Source: 'Nostoc azollae' 0708
GTDB lineage: Bacteria > Cyanobacteriota > Cyanobacteriia > Cyanobacteriales > Nostocaceae
Length of the DNA stretch: 64,000 nucleotides
Assembly (NCBI RefSeq): GCF_000196515.1
Contig: NC_014248.1
Coordinates: forward strand, 2,980,001 to 3,044,000
Direction: 5' to 3'
The notes below the pieces were generated by a model, which saw nothing but the letters and a program-made list of their open reading frames with translations, was not told the origin of the DNA and did not search any database. Below are positions 19,150 through 30,418 of this stretch, piece by piece (positions within the stretch are counted from its first letter, which is position 1; each line of letters starts with the position of its first letter). The translations under genes and the position numbers were made by a program.

Positions 19150-19722
19150 TTGAAAAAACTTAATTTTTACAACGGCTTACACTTTGATTTGTTCTTGCTT
19201 AGTACCTCTTGAATTATTCAAGTTAGGAAAAACTATTTATCAGTAAGTTCTAACTAAAGCAATGCTGTAATAGACTCATTTTCTTTATCATACAAAGCAT
19301 TCAGGTAGTCGCGCTGACGTACACCTTGAATGTTGCTACCCTTCAATAGTTGATAAAACAACAGTCTAGAGGAATCTTCATGCAAGAGTATATGACTTCC
19401 TCCTTGCCATGTCTGTCTTGTGAGAAATTTTTAGCTTCCTTCTTCGCGTGACTCAAATAAAATCGGAATAATTTTACGGCTTCTTCTTCATTTCTTATAG
19501 GTGAAAGTTGAACTTCGTTAGCAAGATGACCTCTAATAGCTGGAAGCATTTCACGGTAAAGATTAAGAGGATCTATAGTTACAGCAACCATTAAGAAAAG
19601 ATATTTAGGTAGTGCATTAATTAAAGCCTGCAGAGCAGATAAATATCTTAAAATAATATTTTCTGATAAGCTAAAGTCCTGTTTTTCTAGTTCATCAAGA
19701 ACGATAAGAATACCTTCTGAAG

Positions 19723-21237
19723 TTGTAAGGATTCAGGTTTAAGGTAGAGGGATTAAAAAAGGTGTATAGAAAGCAGAGTGAACCATAGCTTTCATAGGTT
19801 GGTCAAAAAACTCAACTAGAGAAAGTGCTTGACGGCGACAAGTTTGTGTAACCGTCAATAAATTGGCAGTATGCTGGAATAGCGCCAGAGAAATAGAACT
19901 AACACAGACTTTTCCTTGTATCAGTGCTAAATCTAACCTTGGTTCAGCTAAATTATGATCAAGGTCTATTGCCTAAGGAAGGTAAAAGTTTACCAGGTTC
20001 CCCTGGGGCTTGATCAATCAATGAATGGAAGATTCAACTTTTGGTTGAAACTAGGATGGGCAAGTCAAGAATTCATGAAGGTTTTGGGTTTGTTGGAATA
20101 AAGGGTAGTTTTTAAAACCTTCATCTATGAGGTCGATGAATTTTGTGCCAATTTCTTGGTGATTGAAGCCAGGAATCTTGATTAGTGTCTTGAAGTGACG
20201 GGGTAGGGTAGATGTGCCTGACATTTCTGTTGAGCTGTGACCGCATAACCGTTATAGGTAGTAAAGTCATCAGAACTGAGTACACCAGAGTAACTTGACC
20301 CCACAATCGATTCTAATTCGCCAGGATAAGGAGTATCAGACCCATGAAATCAAGGAAAGTCACTATTGGCAAAAATCCATAACCATTGTTTCAGCCCTTT
20401 GACTACCCAGGGTGTTTCATCCCCAAGGATATGAGGCTAGGTTTGTTTTATCCACTGTTTGAGGCTATGAATACTTTGAGCCACTGTACTGTCTATTCCT
20501 TCATTGGTACCTACTAATGTTCCCACTCCAATTTCTATTTGACCCAGTTCCCACAACAACAAGTGTTGTTTTTCATAGGCTCAATGGCCCTAGTTATTGA
20601 TCCATCCCAAACAAGATTGTAGTGTGATTCCTATATCTTGTCCCGGTACTATCTCTGGTGACCAGTGTGCCCTTTCTGTTTCCGCACACACACTGCAAGT
20701 CCACGTATATCTTTCATATTCTACTATTTGGATTGGCCTGTCCACCAAGTCCCTACTTGTTGTGTTTGGATTTTTATTGGTTCGCCAAACAAGTGCCCCT
20801 GACTTCACCATCCATAGACTTGCCGTCCCACTATCTCAAATTTATTCTATCTATTCCAACAAACACCTTTCTCCTTTTTCCCCTCTGCCCTGGTTGTCCT
20901 CCTAGTTTCCGCTTTCGTGTCTGGTTTTCTTCTGGTTTCTCTTCTTGTTTGTTCTCGGTTTCTTTGAGGATGTCTCCCAAGGGTGGTTTGGATCATGTTA
21001 TGGTCTCTAAATCTCCACTGACTTTGAGTTTCTCTATTTCTTTTTCCAATTCTACTACTCTATTTATTAGGTTCTCTATACTTTTCCCCTGGTCAATAAT
21101 GACTCCTACCAGTTGCTCTGTTCCCAACTGCTTCAATATGTCTCTGTCTAGTTTTGGTCCCAGCTTCTTTTCCATAACTGCTATATTCTGCCTCACCTAT
21201 CACACTTGTTAATACTCCACCACCTGAATCCTTACAA
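19723..21237 (-). mobile_element. IS66-family element (degraded)
   Basis: The ends are a perfect 16-bp inverted repeat: ttgtaaggattcaggt at 19723-19738 and its complement at 21222-21237, giving a 1515-bp element. The interior encodes a broken IS66-type transposase on the minus strand. It splits the ATPase gene. No matching 8-bp target duplication is visible next to the ends, so the site has decayed or rearranged. Confidence 0.75.
19751..21196 (-). pseudogene. IS66-family transposase, multiple frameshifts and stops
   Basis: The N-terminal coiled part (LVGVIIDQGKSIENLINRVV) is followed by the conserved basic segment RKRKLGGQPGQRGKRRK. Then comes a Cys-pair zinc-type motif (WTCSVCAETERAHWSPEIVP) at 20590-20811, then short pieces of the catalytic core, and a C-terminal stretch reading ALFQHTANLLTVTQTCRRQA near 19800-19900. 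Several stops and frame changes separate these parts, so the enzyme is dead. Confidence 0.78.
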
Positions 21238-21366
21238 AGGATTGACTTAGCAATTGATAGAACCAATTGGAACCGGATAAATTCATTTATGGTGAGCGTC
21301 ATTTGTGGTAAAAGAGCATTCCCAATCCATTTTAAATTATTGCCCTCCAGGAAAGAGGCTATATTT

Positions 21367-22021
21367 TAGAAGTTACTCATGTAACTGGTTAACGCTTTAT
21401 TTCGCTAGTTTTATTGATAGCAATTACTTACTCTTCTGCAACAATTCAGGGTCAATAGATTAAACGTAAAGGAATACAGAAATATATTGCTCGTATTAAA
21501 GAATATGCTCGGTCGGAACTAAGACATAGTAGTTTTTATTTCGGTTGATATGGTCAAACTTGGGTCAATTTCAAGGATATTTGTATGGATTTGGTTACGG
21601 AATTAATGAAATTAATTTTAATAGTAGTATCTATCAATAAGGTCTAAGAAGTATGAGGCTTATAGAGTCTATCTTTTAGCTGATTTCCTCCCCCCTTCAG
21701 ACTGTACTTTTACTACAACTACTAATTACTCAAGATGATACTCGTTCTTAGCTATTACTTTCAGGATCATCAATTCTAGTTGGTAATTTAACATTATTTG
21801 GTGCTCCTACCAATTCAATTACCCTTGAGACTGGTACTGAGTTAGAATAAGCTCTCGCTAGGTAAAAGTCTTTACCTAAGTAGTGTTGATAATATATACT
21901 TTAATTGTAGTTTACTTATGGTTTAATTAGCGACTAAAAAACGTATCGGCGGAATAAGTAGGGGTAAGAGAAAAAAAGAAAAAGTTGAGGGTGGGACACA
22001 GGGCGTTATAAAATATGAGAC
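21367..22021. other. Non-coding remnant DNA
   Basis: A 655-bp stretch with no intact frame. Short protein-like strings appear on the plus strand (for example IARIKEYARSELR near 21490), broken by stops. It probably holds decayed gene fragments that I cannot name. Confidence 0.4.
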
Positions 22022-23415
22022 ATGAGGCAAAAAATTTTAGCAAAAGACTTATCACAAACAGAGTTGCTCCAAAGCATTGAGCGAAAAGGAATTGCAGAGG
22101 AATCCATGGGTCAGAAAGTAGAGATATGACTGAATCTAAGAGATCAGTTACAATCAGAAGTTAAAGAATTACGGGCAGAAAATCAAGGGTTAAGAGATGA
22201 AAACAACCGATTGAAGGGAGAAAAGGGTCAGGCAAAGATAAAAGCCAAGAATCAAAAAGGGTTCACAAGCAATCACTCATCGGAGAAAGAGCGACAAACA
22301 CCAAAAAAGGACAACAAAGGCAGTAAGAAGGCTGGGATTAAAATAGACAGAGAAGAAATACTAGAATATCCCCAAGAATTACTCCCAGGACAGGCACAGT
22401 TCAAAGGGTATGAAGAAGTAATCATCCAAGACATCATCCTGGCAGCCGATAACGTACTCTTGCGGAAAGAGAAATACTACTCACCATGAGAAGGAAGAAC
22501 CTATTTGGCAGAACCTCCTTGGGGTTATGAGGGAGAATTCGGTTTAGGAATAAAAACCCTGATTATCAGCTTGTACTATGGGGGTAACATGACCCAAGGC
22601 AATTTGTTAGAGTTCCTAGAGAATATTGACTTGCTCGAGCATTTTCAACTACCAACTAAATGGAGAAATGCTCTCCAAGTATTGCCTCAAGAAACTGTGT
22701 TGAGTGAGGCAGAGTTTCATAACCTACTGGATACACATCTACCTAAACTGGGTTCACAACAACGGACTCGGATTATGGAAGCAGCAGTTATTGCTTTCTA
22801 TCATCAACAAACTGATTGGCCAGTGGTGCAAAAAGCGCAAACTCTGGTCTGTAATGATGCTCCTCAATTGAAGTTACTGAATGATAATATCGCTTTGTGT
22901 TGGGTAGATGAAGGAAGAAATTATAAGAAGTTAAGTGCGTTTATTGCTTGTCACCAAAAGGTTTTAGATAAATTCCTGGATGATTTCTGGAATTACTACC
23001 GAGACTTACTCCCTTGTCAAGATTCTCCCAGTCAGCAAACAGCAAATAAACTCCGGTGTAAGTTTTGGAAGTTGTTCCACACTGACAGTGGTTATCGACA
23101 ATCAGATGAGCGAAAACCATTAACTCTGGTCAGAATTTCTGAGTTGCTTTATGTTTTAGAGCATCCTGAATTACCTTTGCACAATAACCCGGCTGAGTTA
23201 GCTGCTAGAACTATGCTATGGTGCAGCGAGGTAATCTTAGTTATGCCACTCAGACTCTCGAACCCACATTCGGCACCCTAAAGTGCCACAGAGAGAAATT
23301 ACGGAGAGGAAAACTGCAAGGAAGTATAAGAACAAATAAGTGCCGTAAAAAAAGGCATTGGAGAAACAGTAAAGCACCAAAAATAGCATCAAAAGCTATT
23401 CTCAATAAGGAGTAA
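22022..23415 (+). pseudogene. IS66-like transposase with internal deletion
   Basis: The frame opens with MRQKILAKDLSQTELLQSIE and has in-frame stops at 22127-22129 and 22487-22489. It keeps the N-terminal coiled region (ENQGLRDENNRLKGEKG), the middle YLAEPPWGYEGEFGLGIKTL, and the C-terminal ALCWVDEGRNYKKL and LYVLEHPELPLHNNPAELAA. About 100 residues expected after LLEFLENI (the catalytic Asp region) are missing. Near 23215 a small insertion shifts the frame, after which VQRGNLSYATQTLE resumes. Confidence 0.75.
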
Positions 23416-23586
23416 TAAGAAAGAACACCGCCCAGAGGAGTCAACAGATAAATGAAGATTTTCAAGAGATAAATCATAAATTAGACTAATAAATCGAAGT
23501 GAAAAAAGAAATTCTATTAAAATAGAGCTATAAATCAGAGAGATGAGGTTATTTTCTCATAGAAATTAAATTAATAGAGAGAAAAA

Positions 23587-25254
23587 TTAGGTAAGTAATT
23601 GATAGTAGGGAAAACAATGCTCTGGTAAAATATTCACAATGAAATCTCTCTCTTGAGTCCAGTAACAGATGTGTTTTTCTTGGTTAAGTGTAACTAAACG
23701 AATAGACTGAAAGCATGGAAAAATCCAGCGTAAACTGGTGCGGTCAGTTGGTTTGCCCAATTGATTTTTTACTCTTGATCTAGACTCTCTCAAGGTGGTT
23801 CTAACTTGTCATTGAGCTAAAGTATAAACCAGCAGACATAAAACCATAATCATTCCCAGGGACTCTATTCTCTCTGGACTTTCTAGGTAAATACTGTCTG
23901 CAAAGAATAATGGGTCTTTGAGAAAAGCAAACCCTCTCTGGCAAGACTGTTAAGCTTTATATTCACTCAAGATGGAGTCATGGCTAAGTTCATTTGAATC
24001 CGAAAAGTTTGTAGCAATAATAAAAGGCCCTGTCCTCAGAAATTCTCTATTAATTTTACTTTCATTCTGGGAGAATGTAGCTGATATTTCATAGGGTATC
24101 TCTCCTGAACTATATTTTTTCTTAGATTTGATTTGAGTAACTTTACTATGGTTAATTCGGTGATATTTGAATTGTTTGAATAGTTTAGATAACTCCTTGA
24201 TAGCATCAGCTTCACAAGCAAATTTTTCTGGTGATAACTTTTTGAAATCTTGTACAGCTTTTGATTGTGCCTTGGTAATTCTTTGTGAGAGTTTACCCAG
24301 GTCTGATTCTCTTCTTTCTTGACTTTGCACTACTAACCATCTTTGTTCTATTCCTGGATAATTTACTGTTTTTGAAGCTAGTTTATATCCGGGTAAGTTA
24401 CTATTAACAAATTCTGTTTCTGGTAATATTCATATTAATCATTGTGCTGATCTTACGCTTAATGGTACTGGAGATAACCAGCTTAAATCTGACATCATTT
24501 TTAGATTTGATTCTGTATATAAGGACCAGTCTGCTACTATGAGACTGTTAAGTTTTAATTGTTTTTGGTACTCTACTGCTATTTTACCGAAGCATGATGA
24601 ATCTGCTTGGTTTCCCGATGCTAGTTTTAAAAATATATATTGGTATGTCTCCATCTCCTGAACATATCATTTCTATGATGAACTGTTTTAACTCCGCTCT
24701 ATGGTCACCAGAATAACCGTAGGTAATGGTTATTTCTTTTGGTGATTTTACTGCTAATTCTTCTATTTCTTGATTATTTCCTACTTTTTGACTCTCAAAT
24801 ATTACTTCTGGTAAGCTGGTATTATATTGCCCATGTATCTGCATTTATGATGAGTCTAGATGGCCTGCTCATAGGGATACTCCAAAAATTTTTGGGCTGC
24901 TTTTAAGGCGACAATAAAAAATATTCTATCCAATCCTTTTATAAATAGTTTATCCATGACTCTCCCCAGTTTATCATCCTTGAGATATTCTGGTGTTACT
25001 CCTGGTCCTATTAGATGGTCACAGGGGATTGTTTCAAAATCTTAGGGAAATATCATATATAAGGGTTTTTATACAAATCCTAACCCGTTGATTATCATGG
25101 CTTTTACTACATGACACGGACTTACTTTCTCTCCAATTCCAACGGTTATTTCTACTACTCCTATGGCGTCTATTATTCCTGCTACTATGCCTAAATGGTC
25201 TAGGTTTTGAATTTCCATTTTTTGAAGCTTTGATTTCATAAAAGAATTATCCAC
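23587..25254 (-). pseudogene. IS1634-like (DUF4277-type) transposase, decayed
   Basis: Minus strand. The N-terminus reads MEIQNLDHLGIVAGIIDAIG (about 25218 down). Next come the HGQYNTSLPEVIFE and KEITITYGYSGDHRAELKQF segments (24584-24844), then GNQADSSCFGKIAVEYQKQL (24439-24654), a charged middle part (23950-24330) and the C-terminal NQLGKPTDRTSLRWIFPCFQ (23587-23793). The order matches the DUF4277-type IS1634 family. At least four frame changes or stops separate the pieces. Confidence 0.75.
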
Positions 25255-25649
25255 AACTCCTGTTGTGATTACATCATTTTTTCTTCTGTTCTAATTTAAT
25301 TTTTAAATCATTAAATTTTCTTTTCTTTTATCTTCTTTACAAAACTTTATTCTCTCACTCTATTGCCATTTTAATCATACTTGTTCTTATTAACCCTTTT
25401 TTTCCTTGAAGGAGCTTTAGTTATTGTGTACTACTATCTGTGACAGTTAGGGTGCGGAAGGAGGGCTCGAAGGGACTCAGACTTGGGATACTTTTATCTC
25501 TCTTGTTGCTACTACTTGTAAGTTGGGAATTAGCTTTTTTGAATATATTCGTGACCGCATTTCTAAGGTTGGGAATATTCCCTGTTTGGCGACTATTTTT
25601 AACTAAAAATCTGCTCTCAATCCTTTTGGTTGCTCATGGATGCCTGAAT

Positions 25650-25872
25650 AACTTCTTCCCCCGAAGTATTCAGGGGATACCTCCTACTATATTTATGATT
25701 TCCTTTACTGTATCGAATAAATCTTTCTGTTCCTATCTCTCTCTGAGGAATAATCTATTCACACTATCATGTGAAACGTTTTCCAATATCTCTGCCAATC
25801 TACAACATCCCCGATGCTTTAGTTATGATAGCAAAAGCAGAGTGTAATGTTCCAGATTCCATTCTGCTGTAG
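25650..25872 (-). pseudogene. N-terminal fragment of an IS701-like transposase
   Basis: Minus strand, beginning WNLEHYTLLLLS, then HRGCCRLAEILENVSHDSVN and KDLFDTVKEIINIVGGI, interrupted by two in-frame stops. This matches the N-terminus of cyanobacterial IS701-type (DDE_5) transposases. The catalytic part is absent. Confidence 0.6.
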
Positions 25873-25992
25873 CAGGTTTGGTTATTTCTCCAATTCTCCG
25901 ATACCTGCTAAGTAGATGACATTTTTATCACTACACTATTTTGCTACTTTCTCAGTGGGTAAGTCCTAAAATGATTGGTTTAAATAGAAAGA

Positions 25993-26034
25993 GCAAAGAT
26001 GCTAAATAACACCTTTGCTTCTTTGCATCTTTGC
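25993..26034 (-). terminator. Hairpin downstream of rnj
   Basis: A 10-bp perfect stem, gcaaagatgc (25993-26002) with gcatctttgc (26025-26034), and a 22-nt loop. It begins 12 bp past the rnj stop codon. On the minus strand it is followed by a weakly T-rich tctttctattta, so a terminator role is plausible. Confidence 0.5.
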
Positions 26035-26046
26035 GCGAGATAAATC

Positions 26047-27822
26047 TTAAGAAGCTACTTGCGCTGTTGGACGAGTCCGTCGTCTTCTGCCATCAGCAGC
26101 AGCTTTTACGGAAACAGGTGGTTCTTCAGGAATTTGCATCAACAAAGTTAAACATGGTTGACATTGTAACTCCCGACGAAGAGAACGCTGCAATTCTTTT
26201 TCTAACATTACTTGCAAACCACCCCAATCAATATCATTTGCTTCGTTTCCGGTGACAAATTCTGACCAACGCACGGTTAGAATCTCTTCAATGCGTTGTT
26301 GTACCCATTTTAGTAAAAGTGCTCGATCAATACTTGTCACCACACCTTGCATATGAATTTCTGGTTTCGCCAACAGTTTACCATTCCAATCAATGGCAGC
26401 AGCAATGGTCACAAGTCCTTCAGAAGCCATGCGTTGTCGTTCTTGCAAGACTTTTGCACTCACCATCCCAGAACTAGTAGTATCCACCAGTTCAATTCCT
26501 GATGATACTTTACCAGCAACACGGATAGATTCTTCCGTGAGTTCGATCACATCTCCATTCTGGATAATAATCATATTTTCAGCAGGTATACCCATACTCT
26601 GAGCGGTTTCTGCGTGCTTCACCAACATCCGATGTTCACCGTGGAAAGGTACAAAGAACTTAGGACGAGTTAAAGCAATCATTAGCTTTTGCTCTTCTTG
26701 ACAGCCGTGGCCAGAAACGTGAATACCTTTATCCCTTCCATAGACTACTTTTGCCCCTTGCATCATCAATTTGTCAATGGTGTTAACTACGGCAATTGTA
26801 TTTCCTGGAATGGGGTTAGCAGAGAATACAACTGTGTCACCTTCCCAAATTTTAATGTGCGGGTGTTCTTTATTAGCAATCCTGGTCATAGCTGCCATTG
26901 TTTCACCCTGGGAGCCAGTGGTCAGAATCAACACATTTTCATCTGGCATCCCACGGACAGTATGTAAGGGTTGGAATAGATTATCTTCGCACTTGATATA
27001 ACCTAAGTTCCGGGCGTGGGCAATTAAATTCAGCATTGAACGTCCCACAACTGTAACTACACGATTGTGTTTCTTTGCCAGTTGCAAAATCATGTTGATG
27101 CGATGTACGCTGGAAGCAAAGGTGGTGACAAATAAGCGCCCAGTAGCTTGAGAAAATACTCGATCCAGGTTGGGGAAAACAGAACGTTCTGATGGTGTAA
27201 AACCAGGCACTTCTGAATTAGTAGAGTCACTTAGTAGACACAGTACGCCTTTTTCTCCATGTTCTGCTAACCGTTGCAGATCAAACTTTTCTCCATCGAC
27301 CGGGGTATGGTCAATTTTAAAATCGCCTGTATGGATAACTACACCTAATGGGGTATGAATAGCAACGGTGAAACTATCAGCTATGGAGTGGGTGTTGCGG
27401 ATGTATTCGACAAAAAAGGCTTTACCAATGCGGACTATATCGCGAGGCATAACAGTTCTTAATTCGGTGTGATCCCGCACTCCTGCTTCTTCTAATTTAC
27501 CCTCTAGCATTGCCATTGCTAGTCTGGGTCCATAAATTACGGGGATGTCAAATTGTTTCAGGTGAAAAGCAATCCCACCAATATGATCTTCATGACCATG
27601 AGTAACAATCATTCCTTTAATTTTATGGCGATTTTCTCTGAGATATGTTGTATCAGGTAACACAATATTAACGCCGTGCATCGCCTCTGTGGGAAAAGCC
27701 AAACCTGCATCTAACAGGATTATTTCGTCCTCGTACTCGAAAACACAGGTATTCTTACCAATTTCATGCAAGCCACCCAAAGGAATAATTTTGAGGGTGG
27801 AATCAAGTTCGTTTTTAGCCAT
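26047..27822 (-). CDS. rnj: Ribonuclease J
   Basis: A 591-residue beta-CASP metallo-beta-lactamase nuclease with endo- and 5'-exonuclease activity in RNA processing and decay. The zinc motif VTHGHEDHIGG is near residues 74-84. Further ligands are in IHTGDFKIDHTPVDG and in the C-terminal VSGHGCQEE and FFVPFHGEHRML. A C-terminal extension with basic residues (ADGRRRRTRPTAQ) is typical of cyanobacterial forms. The ATG is preceded by aaggagaa on the minus strand, a good ribosome binding site. Confidence 0.97.
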   Translation of the reverse strand: MAKNELDSTLKIIPLGGLHEIGKNTCVFEYEDEIILLDAGLAFPTEAMHGVNIVLPDTTYLRENRHKIKGMIVTHGHEDHIGGIAFHLKQFDIPVIYGPRLAMAMLEGKLEEAGVRDHTELRTVMPRDIVRIGKAFFVEYIRNTHSIADSFTVAIHTPLGVVIHTGDFKIDHTPVDGEKFDLQRLAEHGEKGVLCLLSDSTNSEVPGFTPSERSVFPNLDRVFSQATGRLFVTTFASSVHRINMILQLAKKHNRVVTVVGRSMLNLIAHARNLGYIKCEDNLFQPLHTVRGMPDENVLILTTGSQGETMAAMTRIANKEHPHIKIWEGDTVVFSANPIPGNTIAVVNTIDKLMMQGAKVVYGRDKGIHVSGHGCQEEQKLMIALTRPKFFVPFHGEHRMLVKHAETAQSMGIPAENMIIIQNGDVIELTEESIRVAGKVSSGIELVDTTSSGMVSAKVLQERQRMASEGLVTIAAAIDWNGKLLAKPEIHMQGVVTSIDRALLLKWVQQRIEEILTVRWSEFVTGNEANDIDWGGLQVMLEKELQRSLRRELQCQPCLTLLMQIPEEPPVSVKAAADGRRRRTRPTAQVAS

Positions 27823-28104
27823 TTTCTCCTTGAGATTGTGTGTGGTGTTAGTAAGTTGATAGTTAGCGTTCTTGTATGAAAGACAACTAAAAATATCTAT
27901 TTAAGTCAGTGTAAAAGCAGATGATTTTGAATTTAGAATATCCAAATTTTCGCTTGAATAAATAAAAGGGATTTTTCACTGAATGATGCTTATACCGCTC
28001 AGTTTTAACACAGATGTTAAATTACAACTTAGTAACAAGTTTTACCAATTACTTATAGATATCTCTGGCAACTAGCAATTAGCGAGCGTCCAAAATATTG
28101 GCGC

Positions 28105-28989
28105 TTAGATTAAACTAAGTTTGTTCAGCACGTCCTCTATCTTTTGACAGATTTCTGCGTCAGCTTCCCATAAAGGTGAACGAACTGAACCAACCTCCCA
28201 ACCTTGAAGTTTTAATGCTTGTTTAACAGGAATGGGATTTGTTGTTAAAAATAAAGCTTTAAACAATGGGAAAAGTTGTAAGTGAATCTCGGTGGCTATT
28301 TCCATGCTGCCCATATTAAAGGACTTGATCATCTGTTTTAGTTGATTGCCTACCAGATGAGAAGCCACACTTACTACACCCTTGGACCCAATTGCTAACA
28401 GAGGCAATGTTAAAGAGTCATCTCCAGCGTAAATCTGAAATTCTTTTGGTGTCAAGCGGCGGATTTCACTAGCCTGGTCTAAATTCCCACTGGCTTCTTT
28501 AATTCCCACTATGTTGTCGATTTTTGCTAGCTGCACCACTGTTTCTGGACATAGGTTTTGACCAGTACGACCGGGGACATTGTATAACAACATCGGTAAT
28601 TCGGGACAGGCTTGAGCAATCGCCTCAAAGTGCTGATATAATCCCGCCTGGGGCGGTTTGTTGTAATAGGGAACAACTTGTAAAGAACCATGTATTCCTA
28701 TTTTAGCTGCTTTTTGGGTTGCTGCGATCGCTTCTGTGGTTGAATTAGAACCACAACCAGCAATGACTTTGGCTTTACCTTCTACAGCCTGCAATACCTC
28801 AACAAACAACTGGTATTCTTCATCCCAAGTCAATGTAGGGGATTCACCTGTTGTCCCACACACAACTAATGTGTCTGTACCGTTGTCAACCAGATGTACT
28901 GCTAATTTGGCTGCTACATCATAGTTAACACTGCCGTCTGGCTTAAACGGCGTAATCATAGCAGTTACAATTGTGCCAAAATCTCCCAC
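28105..28989 (-). CDS. dapA: 4-hydroxy-tetrahydrodipicolinate synthase
   Basis: A 294-residue TIM-barrel aldolase, the first committed step of lysine/diaminopimelate synthesis, condensing pyruvate with aspartate semialdehyde. Signature [14 protein letters not shown] (about 44-57), the substrate-loop Tyr in [11 protein letters not shown] and the Schiff-base Lys in [12 protein letters not shown] (about residue 165) are all present. It lies 70 bp downstream of asd, whose product is its substrate, so the two are likely co-transcribed. Confidence 0.97.
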   Translation of the reverse strand: MGDFGTIVTAMITPFKPDGSVNYDVAAKLAVHLVDNGTDTLVVCGTTGESPTLTWDEEYQLFVEVLQAVEGKAKVIAGCGSNSTTEAIAATQKAAKIGIHGSLQVVPYYNKPPQAGLYQHFEAIAQACPELPMLLYNVPGRTGQNLCPETVVQLAKIDNIVGIKEASGNLDQASEIRRLTPKEFQIYAGDDSLTLPLLAIGSKGVVSVASHLVGNQLKQMIKSFNMGSMEIATEIHLQLFPLFKALFLTTNPIPVKQALKLQGWEVGSVRSPLWEADAEICQKIEDVLNKLSLI

Positions 28990-29009
28990 CCTCTTTTTAC
29001 TCCTGATTT

Positions 29010-29068
29010 ATCAGTTGTCAGTTGTCACTTGTCAGTCGTCAAAAACTCATGACTAATGACTAATGACT
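29010..29068. repeat. Short tandem heptamer repeats between asd and dapA
   Basis: Two adjacent clusters: cagttgt/cacttgt units (about 29012-29037) and atgacta units (about 29048-29066), the second reaching the end of asd. Similar heptamers occur at 4361-4392 and 41832-41892. They are direct, without spacers. Confidence 0.7.
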
Positions 29069-30082
29069 TAGCCAATTTTTCTCTATTAACAGTTCAGCAA
29101 TTTGTACTGCATTTAAGGCTGCACCTTTACGGATTTGATCACCACAAAGCCATAATTCCAAACAACAAGGATGAGATATATCTTGGCGAATTCTCCCTAC
29201 TAAAACTTCATCGCGACCACTAGCTTCTATTGGCATGGGGAAATGATTTGTTTGCCAATCTTCTACAAATCTGATACCAGGGGCTTGGCTTAAAATTTCT
29301 CTAGCCTCATGTGGACTAAAAGGTGTCTCGAATTCCAGGTTAATTGCTTCTGAATGGGCGCGAAGTACGGGAACCCGCACACAAGTGGCAGTAATTCTGA
29401 TTTCTTGACTACCAAATATTTTTCGGGTTTCGTTGACCATTTTTAGTTCTTCCTCACAATATCCTAAATCGGTCATTGGGGAATTATGGGGAAATAAGTT
29501 AAAGGCCAATGGATAAGGTAATACCTCAGCAACTGCCGGATGTCCTTGTAATATAGCACTGGTTTGGGTTTTGACCTCCTCCATTGCCTTAGCACCAGCA
29601 CCACTAGCAGATTGATAGGTGGCAGCAACAATGCGTTTTACTGGTTTAACCTTATGCAATGGCCATACTGCCAAGGTCATTAAAATTGTTGTGCAGTTGG
29701 GATTAGCAATAATGCCTCTATGACTAGCTGCGTTTTGGGGATTCACCTCTGGTACTACTAAGGGAACTTCTTGGTTCATCCTGAAGGCGCTGGAGTTATC
29801 AATTACAACTGCGTCTTTTTCGATAGCTACACCAGCCCAGGTTTTGGATATCCCACCACCAGCACTAGCCAACACTATATCAATTTTATCGAAGGAATGA
29901 TCGCTAACAGACTCAATGGGGATATTTTCTCCTTTAAATTTGATCGTTTTCCCCGAACTCCGTGCTGATGCCAGCAACTTTAAGTCAGCAAGGGGAAAAT
30001 CCCGGTTTTCCAATAGTTCGAGTAACTCTGTGCCAACAGCACCAGTCGCACCCAAAATAGCTACATGATAGGATTTAGACAA
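29060..30082 (-). CDS. asd: Aspartate-semialdehyde dehydrogenase
   Basis: A 340-residue NADP-dependent enzyme forming aspartate semialdehyde from aspartyl phosphate for lysine, threonine and methionine synthesis. It has the Rossmann motif AILGATGAVGTELLELL, catalytic Cys in IANPNCTTILM and the QSASGAGAKAMEEV loop. The start is taken as TTG at 30082 because a perfect aaaggagg lies 8 bases upstream (30091-30098) and the protein then begins at the Rossmann fold. An upstream ATG at 30163 would add 27 residues without a good binding site. Confidence 0.93.
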   Translation of the reverse strand: MSKSYHVAILGATGAVGTELLELLENRDFPLADLKLLASARSSGKTIKFKGENIPIESVSDHSFDKIDIVLASAGGGISKTWAGVAIEKDAVVIDNSSAFRMNQEVPLVVPEVNPQNAASHRGIIANPNCTTILMTLAVWPLHKVKPVKRIVAATYQSASGAGAKAMEEVKTQTSAILQGHPAVAEVLPYPLAFNLFPHNSPMTDLGYCEEELKMVNETRKIFGSQEIRITATCVRVPVLRAHSEAINLEFETPFSPHEAREILSQAPGIRFVEDWQTNHFPMPIEASGRDEVLVGRIRQDISHPCCLELWLCGDQIRKGAALNAVQIAELLIEKNWLSH

Positions 30083-30418
30083 ATTCACGTCCTCCTTTAA
30101 CAGGTTATTAGCGATTTTTTTGTATAACTCAATATTTCTATATTGACAAGATTCAGAAATCAAACGAATTTGTATACTTAATCGGATTTTTCACATCTGG
30201 TATATTTTAAAAGCAGTTATAGCGCTTTCTTTACTTGATAATAATAATTTTAATTTTTGTTGGTAATAAGTAATCTTTTAGTATTCATTTTGTTTAATTA
30301 TACACTACTTCATACCAAACTGCTAAGCCAGATAAAAATAGATCATATTCAAGTTGGATATCTTTAAGATATTAATACCTAATTATAGGATCACCTCGGT
30401 TGGCTAATGACAAGATTA

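Larger units (their letters stand above)
19254..21366 (-). pseudogene. P-loop/AAA-type ATPase gene, disrupted by an IS66 element and a frameshift
   Basis: Minus strand. The upstream piece (about 21238-21366) reads IASFLEGNNLKWIGNALLPQ, then NEFIRFQLVLSIAKSIL. The downstream piece (about 19343-19725) resumes with a Walker B-like ILIVLDELEKQDFSL and continues through VAVTIDPLNLYREMLPAIRG. The tail (about 19254-19343) is shifted into another frame, reading QGVRQRDYLNALYDKENES. Between the two main pieces lies a 1.5-kb insertion. The N-terminal Walker A part is missing. It might belong to a defence or regulatory ATPase family, but the family is not identified. Confidence 0.6.
25255..26046. other. 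Gene-poor region between an IS remnant and rnj
   Basis: Contains an IS701-like fragment (25650-25872, minus) and the hairpin at 25993-26034, both listed separately. A 135-codon open frame on the plus strand (25440-25847) is antisense to that fragment and shows no family resemblance, so it is not annotated as a gene. Confidence 0.5.

Noticed and set aside
20597-21212. Long hydrophobic open frames on the plus strand
   Set aside because: Antisense to the IS66 transposase remnant, whose family motifs are on the minus strand.
25440-25847. 135-codon plus-strand frame with a Leu-rich start
   Set aside because: The 3' half is antisense to an IS701-like fragment, there is no family match, and the hydrophobic start is low-complexity.
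26689-27358. Several frames opposite rnj
   Set aside because: Shadows of the well-supported RNase J gene on the minus strand.
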